Source: Trichomonas vaginalis G3
Lineage: Eukaryota; Parabasalia; Trichomonadida; Trichomonadidae
Length of the DNA: 64,000 nucleotides
Assembly: GCF_026262505.1 (NCBI RefSeq)
Contig: NC_067207.1
Coordinates: 22,474,082-22,538,081, forward strand
Reading direction: 5' to 3'
Under the pieces are notes generated by a model. That model was not told where the DNA came from and made no database searches. It saw nothing but the letters and a program-made list of their open reading frames with translations. Within the stretch, counting starts at the first letter, position 1; each line of letters starts with the position of its first letter. This document shows positions 1-8,339 of this stretch, piece after piece. A program made the position numbers and the translations under genes.

Positions 1-3
1 GTT

Positions 4-537
4 TTGAACTCGGATGCTTTGAAGAGTCTTATAACAGACAAAGTTGGAGTTGTTGAAAGAAAATATAAAGACCAAAGAGTTTGTGAAAATGTTGCAAATT
101 TCATTATGGTTTCAAACAACGCCGTTCCGATGAAGTTAGAAAGTTCTGACAGAAGATATGTAGTTGTCAGAACGTCAGATTCTCATATGCAAGATACAGA
201 ATATTTTGACGACTTAGCAGAAACTTTGACACCTAACTTTTACAACCACTTGTTCTCATATTTCATGACATTAGATATTTCTAAGTTCAATCCAAGACAA
301 ATTCCATATACCGAAGAGAGACAAACATTGTTAGAAGCAAACAAGAGTGTATATGAACTGTTTATAGATGAGACTAACTTTGTGTCATTAGATGAAAGGT
401 CATTGTACGATTCATATAAACAGTATTGTCAAGAGTATGGTTATATGGCAGCGTCTAAACGAACATTCTTGGCAAATGTCAAAAATCTTTTAGACATACA
501 GAACGGCGTATATACAAAGAAAAATTTTTCTGAGTAA
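4..537 (+). CDS. SF3 helicase/D5-like primase C-terminal end (Polinton gene)
   Basis: The frame is open from the window edge, so only the end of the gene is present. The segment NFIMVSNNAVPMK followed by SSDRRYVVV matches the sensor (S-N-N) and arginine-finger (D-R-R) region of superfamily 3 helicases as found in poxvirus D5-type and Polinton-associated replication proteins. The later part (LYDSYKQYCQEYGYMAASKRTF) fits the winged-helix tail that often follows this helicase domain. The family unwinds DNA at replication origins of viruses and virus-like elements. The gene is followed closely by 573-992 on the same strand. Family assignment is from motif pattern only. Confidence 0.62.
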   Translation: MNSDALKSLITDKVGVVERKYKDQRVCENVANFIMVSNNAVPMKLESSDRRYVVVRTSDSHMQDTEYFDDLAETLTPNFYNHLFSYFMTLDISKFNPRQIPYTEERQTLLEANKSVYELFIDETNFVSLDERSLYDSYKQYCQEYGYMAASKRTFLANVKNLLDIQNGVYTKKNFSE

Positions 538-572
538 ATTTAAAAAAAATATTTTTTTATCCGATAGAAAAG

Positions 573-992
573 ATGACGAAATATATTTCAGTCAACAAGT
601 ACATGACAGAAGTCAAAGAAGAACTAGACCCATTCATATATTTGAATGTTTACTTCTACCATTTTGAAAAGTCTACATTTGACAAAGTTTGGAACATCGA
701 ACCCGTTAAGTTTGCTATTGTGACTAAAAATGGTGCGAAATTTGAAGACTTAGACATAGAAGGTTTGTTAACAGTCAAGGAAAATTTTGACAGAAGGTTT
801 TCAAACCTTAAAGAAGGCAAAGCATACAAACTTGTTATACCTTATGAACCAAAGAAAGCAGACGACTATGAATATTATGAGTCTAAGATAGTTGAAGTTC
901 AAGGTAAATTGGGTAAAAAGATTTTAGAGTCTAAGCCGGTGTTTGCTCCTAAAGAGGAAGAGAACATTGACATTGACCCAGAAATGTTCTAA
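573..992 (+). CDS. Polinton protein of unknown function, 139 aa
   Basis: This is a whole-looking small reading frame starting at an ATG just after an A/T box (AAATATTTTTTTATCCGATAG) that also occurs, in variant form, in front of other genes of the element. The protein is rich in charged and aromatic residues and has an acidic tail (EEENIDIDPEMF). I do not recognise a domain. Its place between helicase and packaging ATPase suggests a replication or DNA-handling role, but that is only inference from order. Confidence 0.55.
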   Translation: MTKYISVNKYMTEVKEELDPFIYLNVYFYHFEKSTFDKVWNIEPVKFAIVTKNGAKFEDLDIEGLLTVKENFDRRFSNLKEGKAYKLVIPYEPKKADDYEYYESKIVEVQGKLGKKILESKPVFAPKEEENIDIDPEMF

Positions 993-1064
993 AAATAAAA
1001 TTTTATTTTTACATGTCAAATTTCTTTTTCTCTGGAACTGGCTCTGGTTCTTTCTTTCTTCTCT

Positions 1065-1466
1065 CTACTTTCTCTTTTCTTTCTTCTCTCTCTTCTTCTT
1101 CTTCTCTGGTGGAGTTATGTCAAATTTCTCAGAACCATATTTATGTAAAAGTTCTTTGTCCTTTAATAGCTCTTCTATTCTGTTTTCTATTTCATCTTCA
1201 AGAACAGCGCATGTGTCTTCTTTGCATTCTAAGAACTTTTGTTGGACTTCATCTTTCCAATCGGCGTCATCTCTGTCAACAAGTCTGTCATTGACAAATT
1301 TTAAGACTGCTCTTTGTAATGTTTTATGGTTCTTGTCATATTCCCAGAAACAGAACTTTAGAACAAATTCACCTTTCTTGTTTACACTATGTAAGATTTT
1401 ATGGTCGACAGAAGTTTTAGAGTCAAAAAGTTTGTCTCGAATATAGATAGCGAAATCGCTAGACAT
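1065..1466 (-). CDS. Polinton protein of unknown function, lysine-rich tail, 133 aa
   Basis: The reading frame starts at an ATG at 1466 and points away from the packaging ATPase; the two genes share a short A/T-rich intergenic promoter region of about 36 bases. The body is predicted mostly helical and the C-terminus is a run of lysine, arginine and glutamate (KKKKREKKEKRK), so it is probably a nucleic-acid-binding or scaffold-like protein. No family recognised. Confidence 0.5.
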   Translation of the reverse strand: MSSDFAIYIRDKLFDSKTSVDHKILHSVNKKGEFVLKFCFWEYDKNHKTLQRAVLKFVNDRLVDRDDADWKDEVQQKFLECKEDTCAVLEDEIENRIEELLKDKELLHKYGSEKFDITPPEKKKKREKKEKRK

Positions 1467-1502
1467 TTTCTAAAAGATAAAAATTTTAATTTTTCTAAAA
1501 AT

Positions 1503-2362
1503 ATGTTAGAAAAAAAGTTTGCTGACATTGACAAAAAATTTGAGAATGTTTTAAACAAGAACAAGAGGAAGTTGGAAAATGCTCAGATAAAACCCATACA
1601 TGACAAGTTCTTATTTGCTCAGAATGGTATAACAGGTCTAATCGCACCACCTGGGTCGGGTAAGACTTTCACTTATCTTAAAATGGCTGCACAACAACAA
1701 GAACTAGATGAGAAGAACCCATTCTATGAGTTAGTTGTCATTTGTAGTACTTCTGGTCAATTTGACCAAACCGTCAATTCGTTCAAAGATATTATAAAGA
1801 AGTCTAAGTTAGTATGTATAAAAGACTCTGAGTTGTTAGATTGGATAAAGAAGTACCAAAGAAAGTTTTGAAGTACAATGCTATAAATGAGTATATAAAT
1901 TCTAAGTTTAAAGACCCAAATGAGGAAATGCAGAGAATATTAGAGAAGAAACACTTCAGAAACAAACAGAAAGAGATAGAATACATTTCGAAGAAATTGC
2001 AATCTTACGATTGGAAGACATACCCTCATAGGTGTCTTCTTATCTTAGATGACTTTGCTTCTCATCCTTTGTTAAAGAACAGAGAACAAGATATTGTCGA
2101 ATTCTTAAGAAAGCTCAGACACTTTAACATTTCAGTTGTCATTTGTGTACAGACAGCAAAGAGTTTAAGTAAGGATGTAAAGAGAATACTTACTGACATT
2201 GTACTTTTCCCTGGATTGTCCGAAGACGATTTCATGGAACTTATGAAAGAGTCCATGGCAGGTAAGTTTGACAGACATGAACTATGGAGAAGTACAAAGT
2301 CATACAAGACCCTATACTTCTTTCAGAATTTCATATCTACGCAAACAAAGTTCAAATTGTAA
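1503..2362 (+). CDS. A32/FtsK-HerA-type genome packaging ATPase (Polinton), broken
   Basis: A Walker A motif (APPGSGKT) is preceded by hydrophobic residues, and further on a Walker B (CLLILDDFA) is followed by a Q-T motif region (VVICVQTAKSL), as in the A32-like ATPases of Polintons and large DNA viruses. The family motors DNA into capsids. The ATG at 1503 was chosen because it follows the A/T-rich promoter shared with the divergent gene at 1065-1466. The gene is broken (few breaks) and should be treated as a fossil. Confidence 0.75.
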
Positions 2363-2509
2363 AAAAGTCAAGCGTAAAAATGTAGTGTTTGAGTCTTAGT
2401 CTGTTGTGGTGCTGGGGCTGTCGGTTCTTCTGGCTTTGGAAGGCATTCAGGAAGAGGAACGTCGGACATTCGTTGTGTCTTAACCGTCTTGTTCTGAAAC
2501 AATATAATA

Positions 2510-3125
2510 TTGTACTGAATAAGTACAATATTGTCTTGAAAAAGTACAATATTGTCTTGAAAAGTACAATATTGTCTTGAAAAAGTACAACATTGTCTTG
2601 AAAAGTACAACATTGTTGAAAAAGTACAACATTGTTCTGAAAAAGTTCAAGAACTTGTTCTGAAAAAGTACAGCTGTACTCAATTTGAGAGACATTGTAC
2701 TGAATTTATACAACATTGTTCTGAAAAAGTACAATATTGTACTGAATTTATACAACATTGTCTTGAAAAAGTACAATATTGTACTGAATTTATACAACAT
2801 TGTCTTGAAAAAGTACAATATTGTCTTGAAAAAGTACAATATTGTCTTGAAAAAGTACAACATTGTCTTGAAAAAGTACAACATTGTTCTGAAAAAGTAC
2901 AACATTGTTCTGAAAAAGTTCAAGACTTGTTCTGAAAAAGTACAGCTGTACTCAAATTTGAGAGACATTGTACTGAATTTATACAACATTGTTCTGAAAA
3001 AGTACAATATTGTACTGAAAAAGTACAATATTGTACTGAATTTATACAACATTGTCTTGAAAAAGTACAATATTGTACTGAATTTATACAACATTGTCTT
3101 GAAAAAGTACAACATTGTACTGACT
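2510..3125. repeat. Minisatellite of ~21-base units containing a short palindrome
   Basis: About thirty units of 18-21 bases alternate between forms such as CTTGAAAAAGTACAATATTGT and CTGAATTTATACAACATTGT. Many units contain or come close to the palindrome GTACAATATTGTAC. A larger block (spacer with a GTACAGCTGTAC palindrome and TTTGAGAGACATTG) occurs twice, near 2640-2710 and 2905-2985, showing higher-order duplication. Both strands are open across much of it because the unit is a multiple of three, but the resulting repetitive peptides look like by-products. A 33-codon ATG frame (MELDPLDEAIYLIEINE...) follows at 3130-3231; whether it is used is unknown. Confidence 0.9.
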
Positions 3126-3241
3126 CAGTATGGAGCTTGACCCCTTAGACGAAGCAATTTATCTAATTGAAATTAACGAGCTTGTTAAAGACTTCCTCAG
3201 GCAGAATGTAAAAGGCAAGCTTGAAAAATAAAGATTGAAAT

Positions 3242-4066
3242 TTACCCTACTTGTTTGAAGTTGTCAAAATACTCTGTTATTTTTTCCTTTAACAATGGCA
3301 AATCTTCTTTGAAGGTAAAAATTGTACAACCTTTAATATCATAGTGTGTTTGAGGTAACGTATCTTGAACTATTTGTTTCACATCTTCATTTGGTGTCAT
3401 TGAAATCGGTAAGTTTTCGCGATAGAACCAATTTCTGTCAGATTTGTAAATCTTAGCAAGGTCGTAAAAGCTTTTGTTGTTTCTTCTGACTAAATGCAAC
3501 ATAACCATATCTCTGTCTTCTTCATTTTCCATCTCTTCAGTATAAATCATATACTTATAGTTCTTTTCCTTTCCTTTTGGTACCGAACGTGGTATTCTTT
3601 TCTGAAGGCTTTTGTCTTTTGCTTCAATGACTTCATCTTTTGCATGAAGTTTCTTTTCCATCTCTTCACGTTCTTGTCTATGAATTTCGTCAAGAAGTTT
3701 ACAAACATACCATGAATAGCGAGCTGAAGCCCATTGTGCCACATTATTTACGAGAAGTCTATGAACATAATATCCTCTTAAATTTATTGGCAAATTTTTA
3801 CGATTTTCATGTGTTTTATGCAAGGCCGAGAATTCTCGGTCTAGAGAAATTTCACTCAAAAGTTCTTGTGTGCTTTGGTTTTTGAACCAGTCGTCTGCGT
3901 GTTTAGTATCTGGAGCAAAACATGCTGTCAAAATACTTTGCATTTGGTACATGTCATCTTTGACCGAACGAATGAGACGTAACTGTTTGTTAAACTGAAC
4001 CCACTCATATTCTTCATTTATGGCTTCATGAACGATAGCAGTTGTTGTGTTCTCTGATGTTGACAT
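3242..4066 (-). CDS. KilA-N domain protein (Polinton), 274 aa
   Basis: The central segment LRGYYVHRLLVNNVAQWASARYSWYV matches the end of the KilA-N DNA-binding fold (G-x-Y-V-H-x-x-L-x-x-x-x-A-x-W-A-S). A coiled-coil of charged residues follows (EREEMEKKLHAKDEVIEAKDK), then a C-terminal domain like those seen after KilA-N in large DNA viruses. The family occurs in phages, poxviruses and Polintons as nucleic-acid-binding regulators. The ATG is preceded by the A/T box and TATGTAAAGACAGAT leader shared by several genes here. The frame looks whole. Confidence 0.72.
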   Translation of the reverse strand: MSTSENTTTAIVHEAINEEYEWVQFNKQLRLIRSVKDDMYQMQSILTACFAPDTKHADDWFKNQSTQELLSEISLDREFSALHKTHENRKNLPINLRGYYVHRLLVNNVAQWASARYSWYVCKLLDEIHRQEREEMEKKLHAKDEVIEAKDKSLQKRIPRSVPKGKEKNYKYMIYTEEMENEEDRDMVMLHLVRRNNKSFYDLAKIYKSDRNWFYRENLPISMTPNEDVKQIVQDTLPQTHYDIKGCTIFTFKEDLPLLKEKITEYFDNFKQVG

Positions 4067-4153
4067 ATCTGTCTTTACATACAGGATAAAAAAATATTTT
4101 ATAAAAAATTAGCGTTATTTTCTGACTTTCACAAAAGACCAAAAATAAACGCT

Positions 4154-4453
4154 TTACATGTATTTTTCAGCAACTTCGTCAAATAATTTTATAGCTTTAT
4201 CTATCTCATCTACTTCAAACGTTTCTTTACCTTTCGTGGGAGCACCATACATTTTCTCAAACTTTTCAAGTAGTTCTGTTTCAGCAGCTCTCATATCGTT
4301 AACAAACACAACCTTAACTCTATTGACTATACTGTCATATCTTTGAGTTATATTAAATGTTCTTCCTATCTTATATCTCTTTGTATTGAAGTCCTTCGGT
4401 TTGAACGATGTAAAGTAAGCCTTCACTGCAACGTTCCGTATCGAACGAACCAT
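4154..4453 (-). CDS. T5orf172/GIY-YIG-like small protein (Polinton), 99 aa
   Basis: The pattern K-I-G-R-T-x-N-x-x-x-R near residue 28, then F-V-N-D-M-R-A-A-E-T-E-L-L-E-K-F and finally G-K-E-T-F-E-V is the signature of the T5orf172 (MUG113-like) branch of the GIY-YIG fold. Such domains often accompany KilA-N and Bro genes in large DNA viruses, as here. Nuclease activity is not certain because a clear GIY-YIG pair is not visible at the N-terminus. The frame looks whole and starts at the ATG at 4453. Confidence 0.6.
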   Translation of the reverse strand: MVRSIRNVAVKAYFTSFKPKDFNTKRYKIGRTFNITQRYDSIVNRVKVVFVNDMRAAETELLEKFEKMYGAPTKGKETFEVDEIDKAIKLFDEVAEKYM

Positions 4454-4579
4454 ATGTTATGAAATTATATCCAACAACTGGGTCAATCCAGAACAAAACT
4501 ACTGGTATAAGACTTTTGTCTATAAGAATATGCTCTTGTTCCATAGAATCTTACCGATATCATAAGCTCAGGATTCTTG

Positions 4580-4765
4580 TCAAAATTTTCTGAGTTGAAC
4601 ATTTTTAACCCAGTCGTGTGCTTTCTTTCCTTCAGATAGTGTTAAAATGTCTGACAAAGAATATTTTTTGTATTTCTTTGAGTATCTTACGTTTAAATCA
4701 CCTATTCTAACTATTTTGGTCTCATTGTCTATCTTTTTAACTGTTTCAAACTCAACCTTTAACAT
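4580..4765 (-). CDS. Short KilA-N-like N-terminal fragment (Polinton)
   Basis: From the ATG at 4765 the frame reads MLKVEFETVKKIDNETK and ends with LSDILTLSEGKKAHDWVKN. The last part resembles the early KilA-N helix (K-A-x-x-W-x-K-N). Only about 61 codons are present against 200-300 for full family members, so it is a remnant. The start was chosen because the shared leader TATGTAAGAACAGAA lies directly before it. The frame is open further upstream but through the A/T-rich promoter. Confidence 0.4.
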   Translation of the reverse strand: MLKVEFETVKKIDNETKIVRIGDLNVRYSKKYKKYSLSDILTLSEGKKAHDWVKNVQLRKF

Positions 4766-4850
4766 TTCTGTTCTTACATACAAAATAAAAAAAAATAAAT
4801 AAAATAAAACTAACTTTATTTTTATTTTTTCTATCTTAAGGAAATTCATG

Positions 4851-5166
4851 AAATTTCATAGAATTTTTTACGAAGTGTAAAAGTTCTCTTCGTCAAAAAT
4901 AACAGTTATATAATGAAATTTGGTCATTTTTCAGCAAAAATATATTTTAGGTGAAGAGGTGAGATTTCACCTGTTTTTTCACCTCTTTTTTCACCTCTTG
5001 AATTTTGTATAAAAGATATGATTTCATAGAATTTTTTTACGAAGTGTAAAAGTTCTCTTCGTCACTCATAACAGTTATATAATGAAATTTGGTCATTTTT
5101 CAGCAAAAATATATTTTAGGTGAAGAGGTGAGATTTCACCTCTTTTTTCACCTCTTTTTTCACCTG
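4851..5166. repeat. Direct duplication of ~165 bases with CACCTC-box ends
   Basis: The block beginning TTTCATAGAATTTTTTACGAAG and ending in a run of TTTTTTCACCTCTTTTTTCACCT occurs twice in a row (about 4851-5000 and 5018-5166) with few differences. The end of each unit can fold on itself because AGGTGAAGAGGTGA pairs with TCACCTCTTTTTTCACCT. Related CACCTC boxes sit beside other KilA-N-type genes of the element at 6169-6222 and 7363-7415. Confidence 0.85.
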
Positions 5167-5171
5167 TTATT

Positions 5172-6083
5172 TTATAAGCGTTTTACATGAATTGTATGAT
5201 GTATATTTGAAATCCTAAACAATTTTGTGGCTTCTATTTCTTCTTTTAGTACATCGAATGTTTTAACAATGCCGAATGTTTCTTTATATTTCTTCTTGAC
5301 ATCTGAAAGAAGGAAATCTTCTGCTGTTGGATAGTTTTTGTTCAGAAATTCTAACATGTCCATTTTATCTTCTGCTGGTTTTTCTGCTTCTTTCTTTAAA
5401 TCTGCATAGTCGTTTCGCATACGTTCTATCTCTTTGACGGAGTAGTTATATTTCCTCATTGCTGCTTTACATTTTGAACATTGCGGGTTCATTTTTGCGT
5501 TATATTCTGAAACCTTACCTGCTAAAACAACTAAGGCGTCAATGGTTTTCTTTAACTCAAAAGTTGCGGGTCTTATTTGTTCGTTCCATACCTTACCTCT
5601 TCTATCTTTATCTCTTATTTCCCAAACACATTTTGCAACTAACGAAACAAAGTTGTCGTAGGTCTTAACTCCAGATTTGTATATGTCAGAGATGTTCTTA
5701 TATACCATATCGCAATCTTTGTCCATGACTTTGTGGTTGCAATGAAATCCAAGAAACTCATAGTTAACCTTTCGTATGAACTTCTTTATTTCTACTGAGT
5801 CAGTTGCTTTGACTTCAATTTCGTCGAATTCAGGAATAGTTAGTTTTTGTTGTTGGATTTCAGGTAGTTTAGGTAGATGGTCAATAATATCCTGCATTTC
5901 ATAAAGATACTGTTCATTTTCTTCATCTTTCGCACTACAGTCTAAATTACTTGTTAACAGTTCTTGCTTTATCTTCTGGATTTCTGTTTCGAAAGTATAT
6001 GAAGAAGGAATGAAGCTTTTCATCTCTACTAACATTGAAGTTGGATTCATAACTAAAGAGTTTGGTGCTGTTGTTGCTAACAT
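5172..6083 (-). CDS. Polinton protein of unknown function, 303 aa
   Basis: A whole-looking frame starting at an ATG directly after the shared leader TTTTATTGTAAGAAC. A Cys/His group (FHCNHKVMDKDC near residues 133-144 and CSKCKAAM near residues 210) could bind zinc. The C-terminal 60 residues (MLEFLNKNYPTAEDFLL onward) are helical and could be a winged helix. I do not recognise a named family. It lies between CACCTC-box repeats in the KilA-N-rich part of the element. Confidence 0.5.
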   Translation of the reverse strand: MLATTAPNSLVMNPTSMLVEMKSFIPSSYTFETEIQKIKQELLTSNLDCSAKDEENEQYLYEMQDIIDHLPKLPEIQQQKLTIPEFDEIEVKATDSVEIKKFIRKVNYEFLGFHCNHKVMDKDCDMVYKNISDIYKSGVKTYDNFVSLVAKCVWEIRDKDRRGKVWNEQIRPATFELKKTIDALVVLAGKVSEYNAKMNPQCSKCKAAMRKYNYSVKEIERMRNDYADLKKEAEKPAEDKMDMLEFLNKNYPTAEDFLLSDVKKKYKETFGIVKTFDVLKEEIEATKLFRISNIHHTIHVKRL

Positions 6084-6168
6084 GTTCTTACAATAAAAAT
6101 AAAAAAAATATTTTATAAAAAACTAAAATATATTTTTTATTTCGGGAAAATTCATGAAAATTCAACGG

Positions 6169-6222
6169 GTGAAAAATTAGGTGAAAAAACAGGTGAAATC
6201 TCACCTCTTCACCTAAACATTA
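6169..6222. repeat. CACCTC-box inverted motif, copy 3
   Basis: GGTGAAAAAACAGGTGAAAT followed by CTCACCTCTTCACCT is the reverse-complement form of the boxes at 4851-5166. It lies between two genes of the Polinton and can form a short stem. No function is known to me; it could be a 3' end signal or a recombination module. Confidence 0.7.
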
Positions 6223-6246
6223 TTTTTGTCGAAAAAAATGGTTCAT

Positions 6247-6916
6247 TTACTCACAATATTTTTGTACAAAACAACCCCAAGCTTTTAACCTCTCTTCTGC
6301 AGCTTCTAATGCTATCTTAGCGAGTTCATATTCTCTAAATTCTCTCTTTAAATCTTCTTGTTCCCATTGGTCTAGTTCGTATGGAGAGTCTCTATAACCA
6401 GAACATATCTCACGTTCATGTTCTATTTGTTTTTCATGCATTTTTCTAACTTCTTCTTCGAACAAAGGTTTTGCATTCTCTACTGTATCTTCAAGTTCTT
6501 CTTCATCTAACTTCTCATGAACTTTCTTGTCTATGGAATCCAAAATTTTTCCAACTGCTATACAATATTTTGGAGAAGCCCACATTGCTATATAGTTTAC
6601 AAGTCTTGGGTCTACATACGTTCCTCTAACCTGTTTGATTTCATCAGGAATTCCTGCATGAACTGTGTATAAAAAGCAACCCGCGGAATTCCGCGGGTTG
6701 GTATATTCTTCACAAAATGCCTCAAAATACTCTTCCCAGGACTTATTTTCCAACAACCTTCTAAAGTCCTTCCTAAACTGCTGACACATATTTGTTGCAT
6801 TTATATAACCATCCTTGTCTCTACGTAAGACTTCAATACCGTTGTAAGTGCCTTTTGTGAATGTTTCGCCATTAGATTTGTTCGTGAACGTTTTGCTTCG
6901 ACTGTCATTTCTGTTC
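6247..6916 (-). CDS. KilA-N domain protein (Polinton)
   Basis: This is the clearest KilA-N domain in the window: DKDGYINATNMCQQFRKDF, then SWEEYFEAF, then VRGTYVDPRLVNYIAMWASP, which gives the family signature Y-I-N-A-T-x-M/L and G-T-Y-V-x-P-x-L-x-x-x-x-A-M-W-A-S. A long charged coiled-coil follows. A 22-base perfect palindrome inside the gene (6678-6699) encodes the stretch NPRNSAG. The exact start is uncertain; the shared leader ends near 6916. As part of a fossil element it is read as possibly intact in its core. Confidence 0.75.
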
Positions 6917-7179
6917 TTACAATAAAAATAAAAAAATATTTTTGAGTGGCTTAACCGTCGGACATTCGTTTGTGGCTTAACCGTCGGACCACAACGATAA
7001 AAATCTCGACAAAACATTTACGAAGAAGTCATGACAAAACATTTACGATTAAATCATGACAAAACATATACGATGAAGTTTATTTCCTGTGTTGTTGTCA
7101 AAATGTCATGTTGTCACACTTTTTCAAAAAGATGTTAGTTGACCGAGTGACCTGGTCGCCTAAAATATATTTTTTCTAT

Positions 7180-7268
7180 CTTAAGGAAATTCATGAAAAT
7201 TCACCTGTTGAATTTTGTATAAAAAGCAAACCCGCTGTTTTCCGCGGTTGGTATATTCTTCACAAAAT
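7180..7268. repeat. Partial duplicate of KilA-N gene sequence
   Basis: The stretch TTTGTATAAAAAGCAAACCC followed by CCGCGGTTGGTATATTCTTC near 7213-7260 is a diverged copy of the region around 6660-6720 inside the KilA-N gene, with a degraded copy of the same palindrome. It shows that this part of the Polinton has been copied and shuffled locally. Confidence 0.65.
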
Positions 7269-7362
7269 GCTTGTTTTGAGTCGAGCCACTTTTGCTCCAC
7301 CTCTTTTTCAACCAAAAAACTCATTTTTGTCGAATTCAGCACAAAATTCATGAAAATTCATG

Positions 7363-7415
7363 AGGGTGAAAAAACAGGTGAAAAAAGAGGTGAAAATCTC
7401 ACCTCTTCACCTAAA
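7363..7415. repeat. CACCTC-box inverted motif, copy 4
   Basis: GGTGAAAAAACAGGTGAAAA followed by AGAGGTGAAAATCTCACCTC and TTCACCTAAAAATATATTTT repeats the box seen at 4951-5000, 5117-5166 and 6169-6222, here just beyond the gene remnant at 7425-7670. Confidence 0.7.
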
Positions 7416-7424
7416 AATATATTT

Positions 7425-7670
7425 TCAATACTTTTTCAGCACTTCTCCGTAGTTATATATGAAAGACAATTCGAGATAAAAGTCGTAGTACAATGGAACA
7501 ATATGTTTGCACACCATTTGTTGTGAACCAAACTTGAAAGTCAGAGAAACTGTTACTAGGTGGTTCGGATGAAATTTCTTCATCGATATAGTCCTACCAG
7601 CATTTGTAAAGATATAGTCTAACGGTTTTGTATCTGCTACTTTTGTTCTTTGTTTTTCAACCTGAAGCAT
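7425..7670 (-). CDS. Fragment related to the structural-type gene at 12061-12910 (Polinton)
   Basis: The C-terminal residues IVPLYYDFYLELSFIYNYGEV closely match IIPLYHAFYLELSFIYNYYR at the end of the 12061-12910 protein, and TVSLTFKFGSQQ fits the preceding strand. It is therefore a partial copy or a short paralogue of that gene's end. It is a fossil fragment. Confidence 0.5.
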   Translation of the reverse strand: MLQVEKQRTKVADTKPLDYIFTNAGRTISMKKFHPNHLVTVSLTFKFGSQQMVCKHIVPLYYDFYLELSFIYNYGEVLKKY

Positions 7671-7827
7671 TAATATATGTAAAAATATACTGTTTTAAAA
7701 ATGTTTTAAAATGGTAGCCATATAGCTTCTTGAATTTGTTAAGAAGTATTCGAACGTATTTTCCATCTGTATCTCTAGCGTTTACAATAAGCATAGCCAT
7801 CCTTAGTAAAATTATACTTGTAATTTT

Positions 7828-8244
7828 CTATAGTTTTACGCCGGTATAAAAGTAGAAAGAGTCTTGTTCTTCGCTATAGTAGTAAAACTCAAACGTATGC
7901 TTACCATAGTCTGTAATTTCAATTGCTTCATCTTCTAGTTCGTCGACAAATTCGAATACTATATCTCCAAATTTGCCTCTGTTCTTATTGTTTTCAGAAC
8001 AAGTGACCCAGCGTAAGTTTTCAAGTCTATTGTCGTTTCTTATATGGTTTATATGGTCTACAAAAGGTAAATTGTTAGGGTTCGGTATAAAATGAGTTGC
8101 AATGACAATATGTTTAAAATAGCATTTCCCACCAATCCTCATCCTAGCATATCCGTCATTTCGCTCACATTCGCTTAAAACTCTTTTTGTCTTTTTGTTT
8201 TCTGACTTCAAATGACTCACAACAGTGAATTTCATATTTCTCAT
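7828..8244 (-). CDS. HNH homing-endonuclease-like protein (Polinton), 138 aa
   Basis: The core VDHINHIRNDNRLENLRWVT followed by SENNKNRG is the HNH_3-type signature (D-H-I-N/D-x-x-x-x-D-N-R-x-x-N-L-R), preceded by the usual H-I-V-I-A-T-H-F segment. Such free-standing HNH nucleases are common in phages and large DNA viruses, where they nick DNA and often spread as selfish genes. The frame starts at an ATG at 8244 and looks whole. The C-terminal 40 residues are acidic and aromatic and not part of the HNH fold. Confidence 0.8.
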   Translation of the reverse strand: MRNMKFTVVSHLKSENKKTKRVLSECERNDGYARMRIGGKCYFKHIVIATHFIPNPNNLPFVDHINHIRNDNRLENLRWVTCSENNKNRGKFGDIVFEFVDELEDEAIEITDYGKHTFEFYYYSEEQDSFYFYTGVKL

Positions 8245-8339
8245 CTAACAAACAAGTTTCCCAATGGTCCTTTCCGACAGACTCAGCGTACATTTCAAAT
8301 AAAATAAAAAATATTTTTTGAAAAAAAATACTGTTTTAC

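Noticed and set aside
2480-3140. Long open frames on both strands across 2480-3140
   Set aside because: They are by-products of a minisatellite whose unit is a multiple of three; peptides are pure repeats without domain character.
4780-4800. GTATGT before the leader AAGAACAG as a trichomonad intron donor
   Set aside because: No matching branch/acceptor (ACTAACACACAG) follows, and other genes with the same leader have GTAAGAAC variants at the same place.
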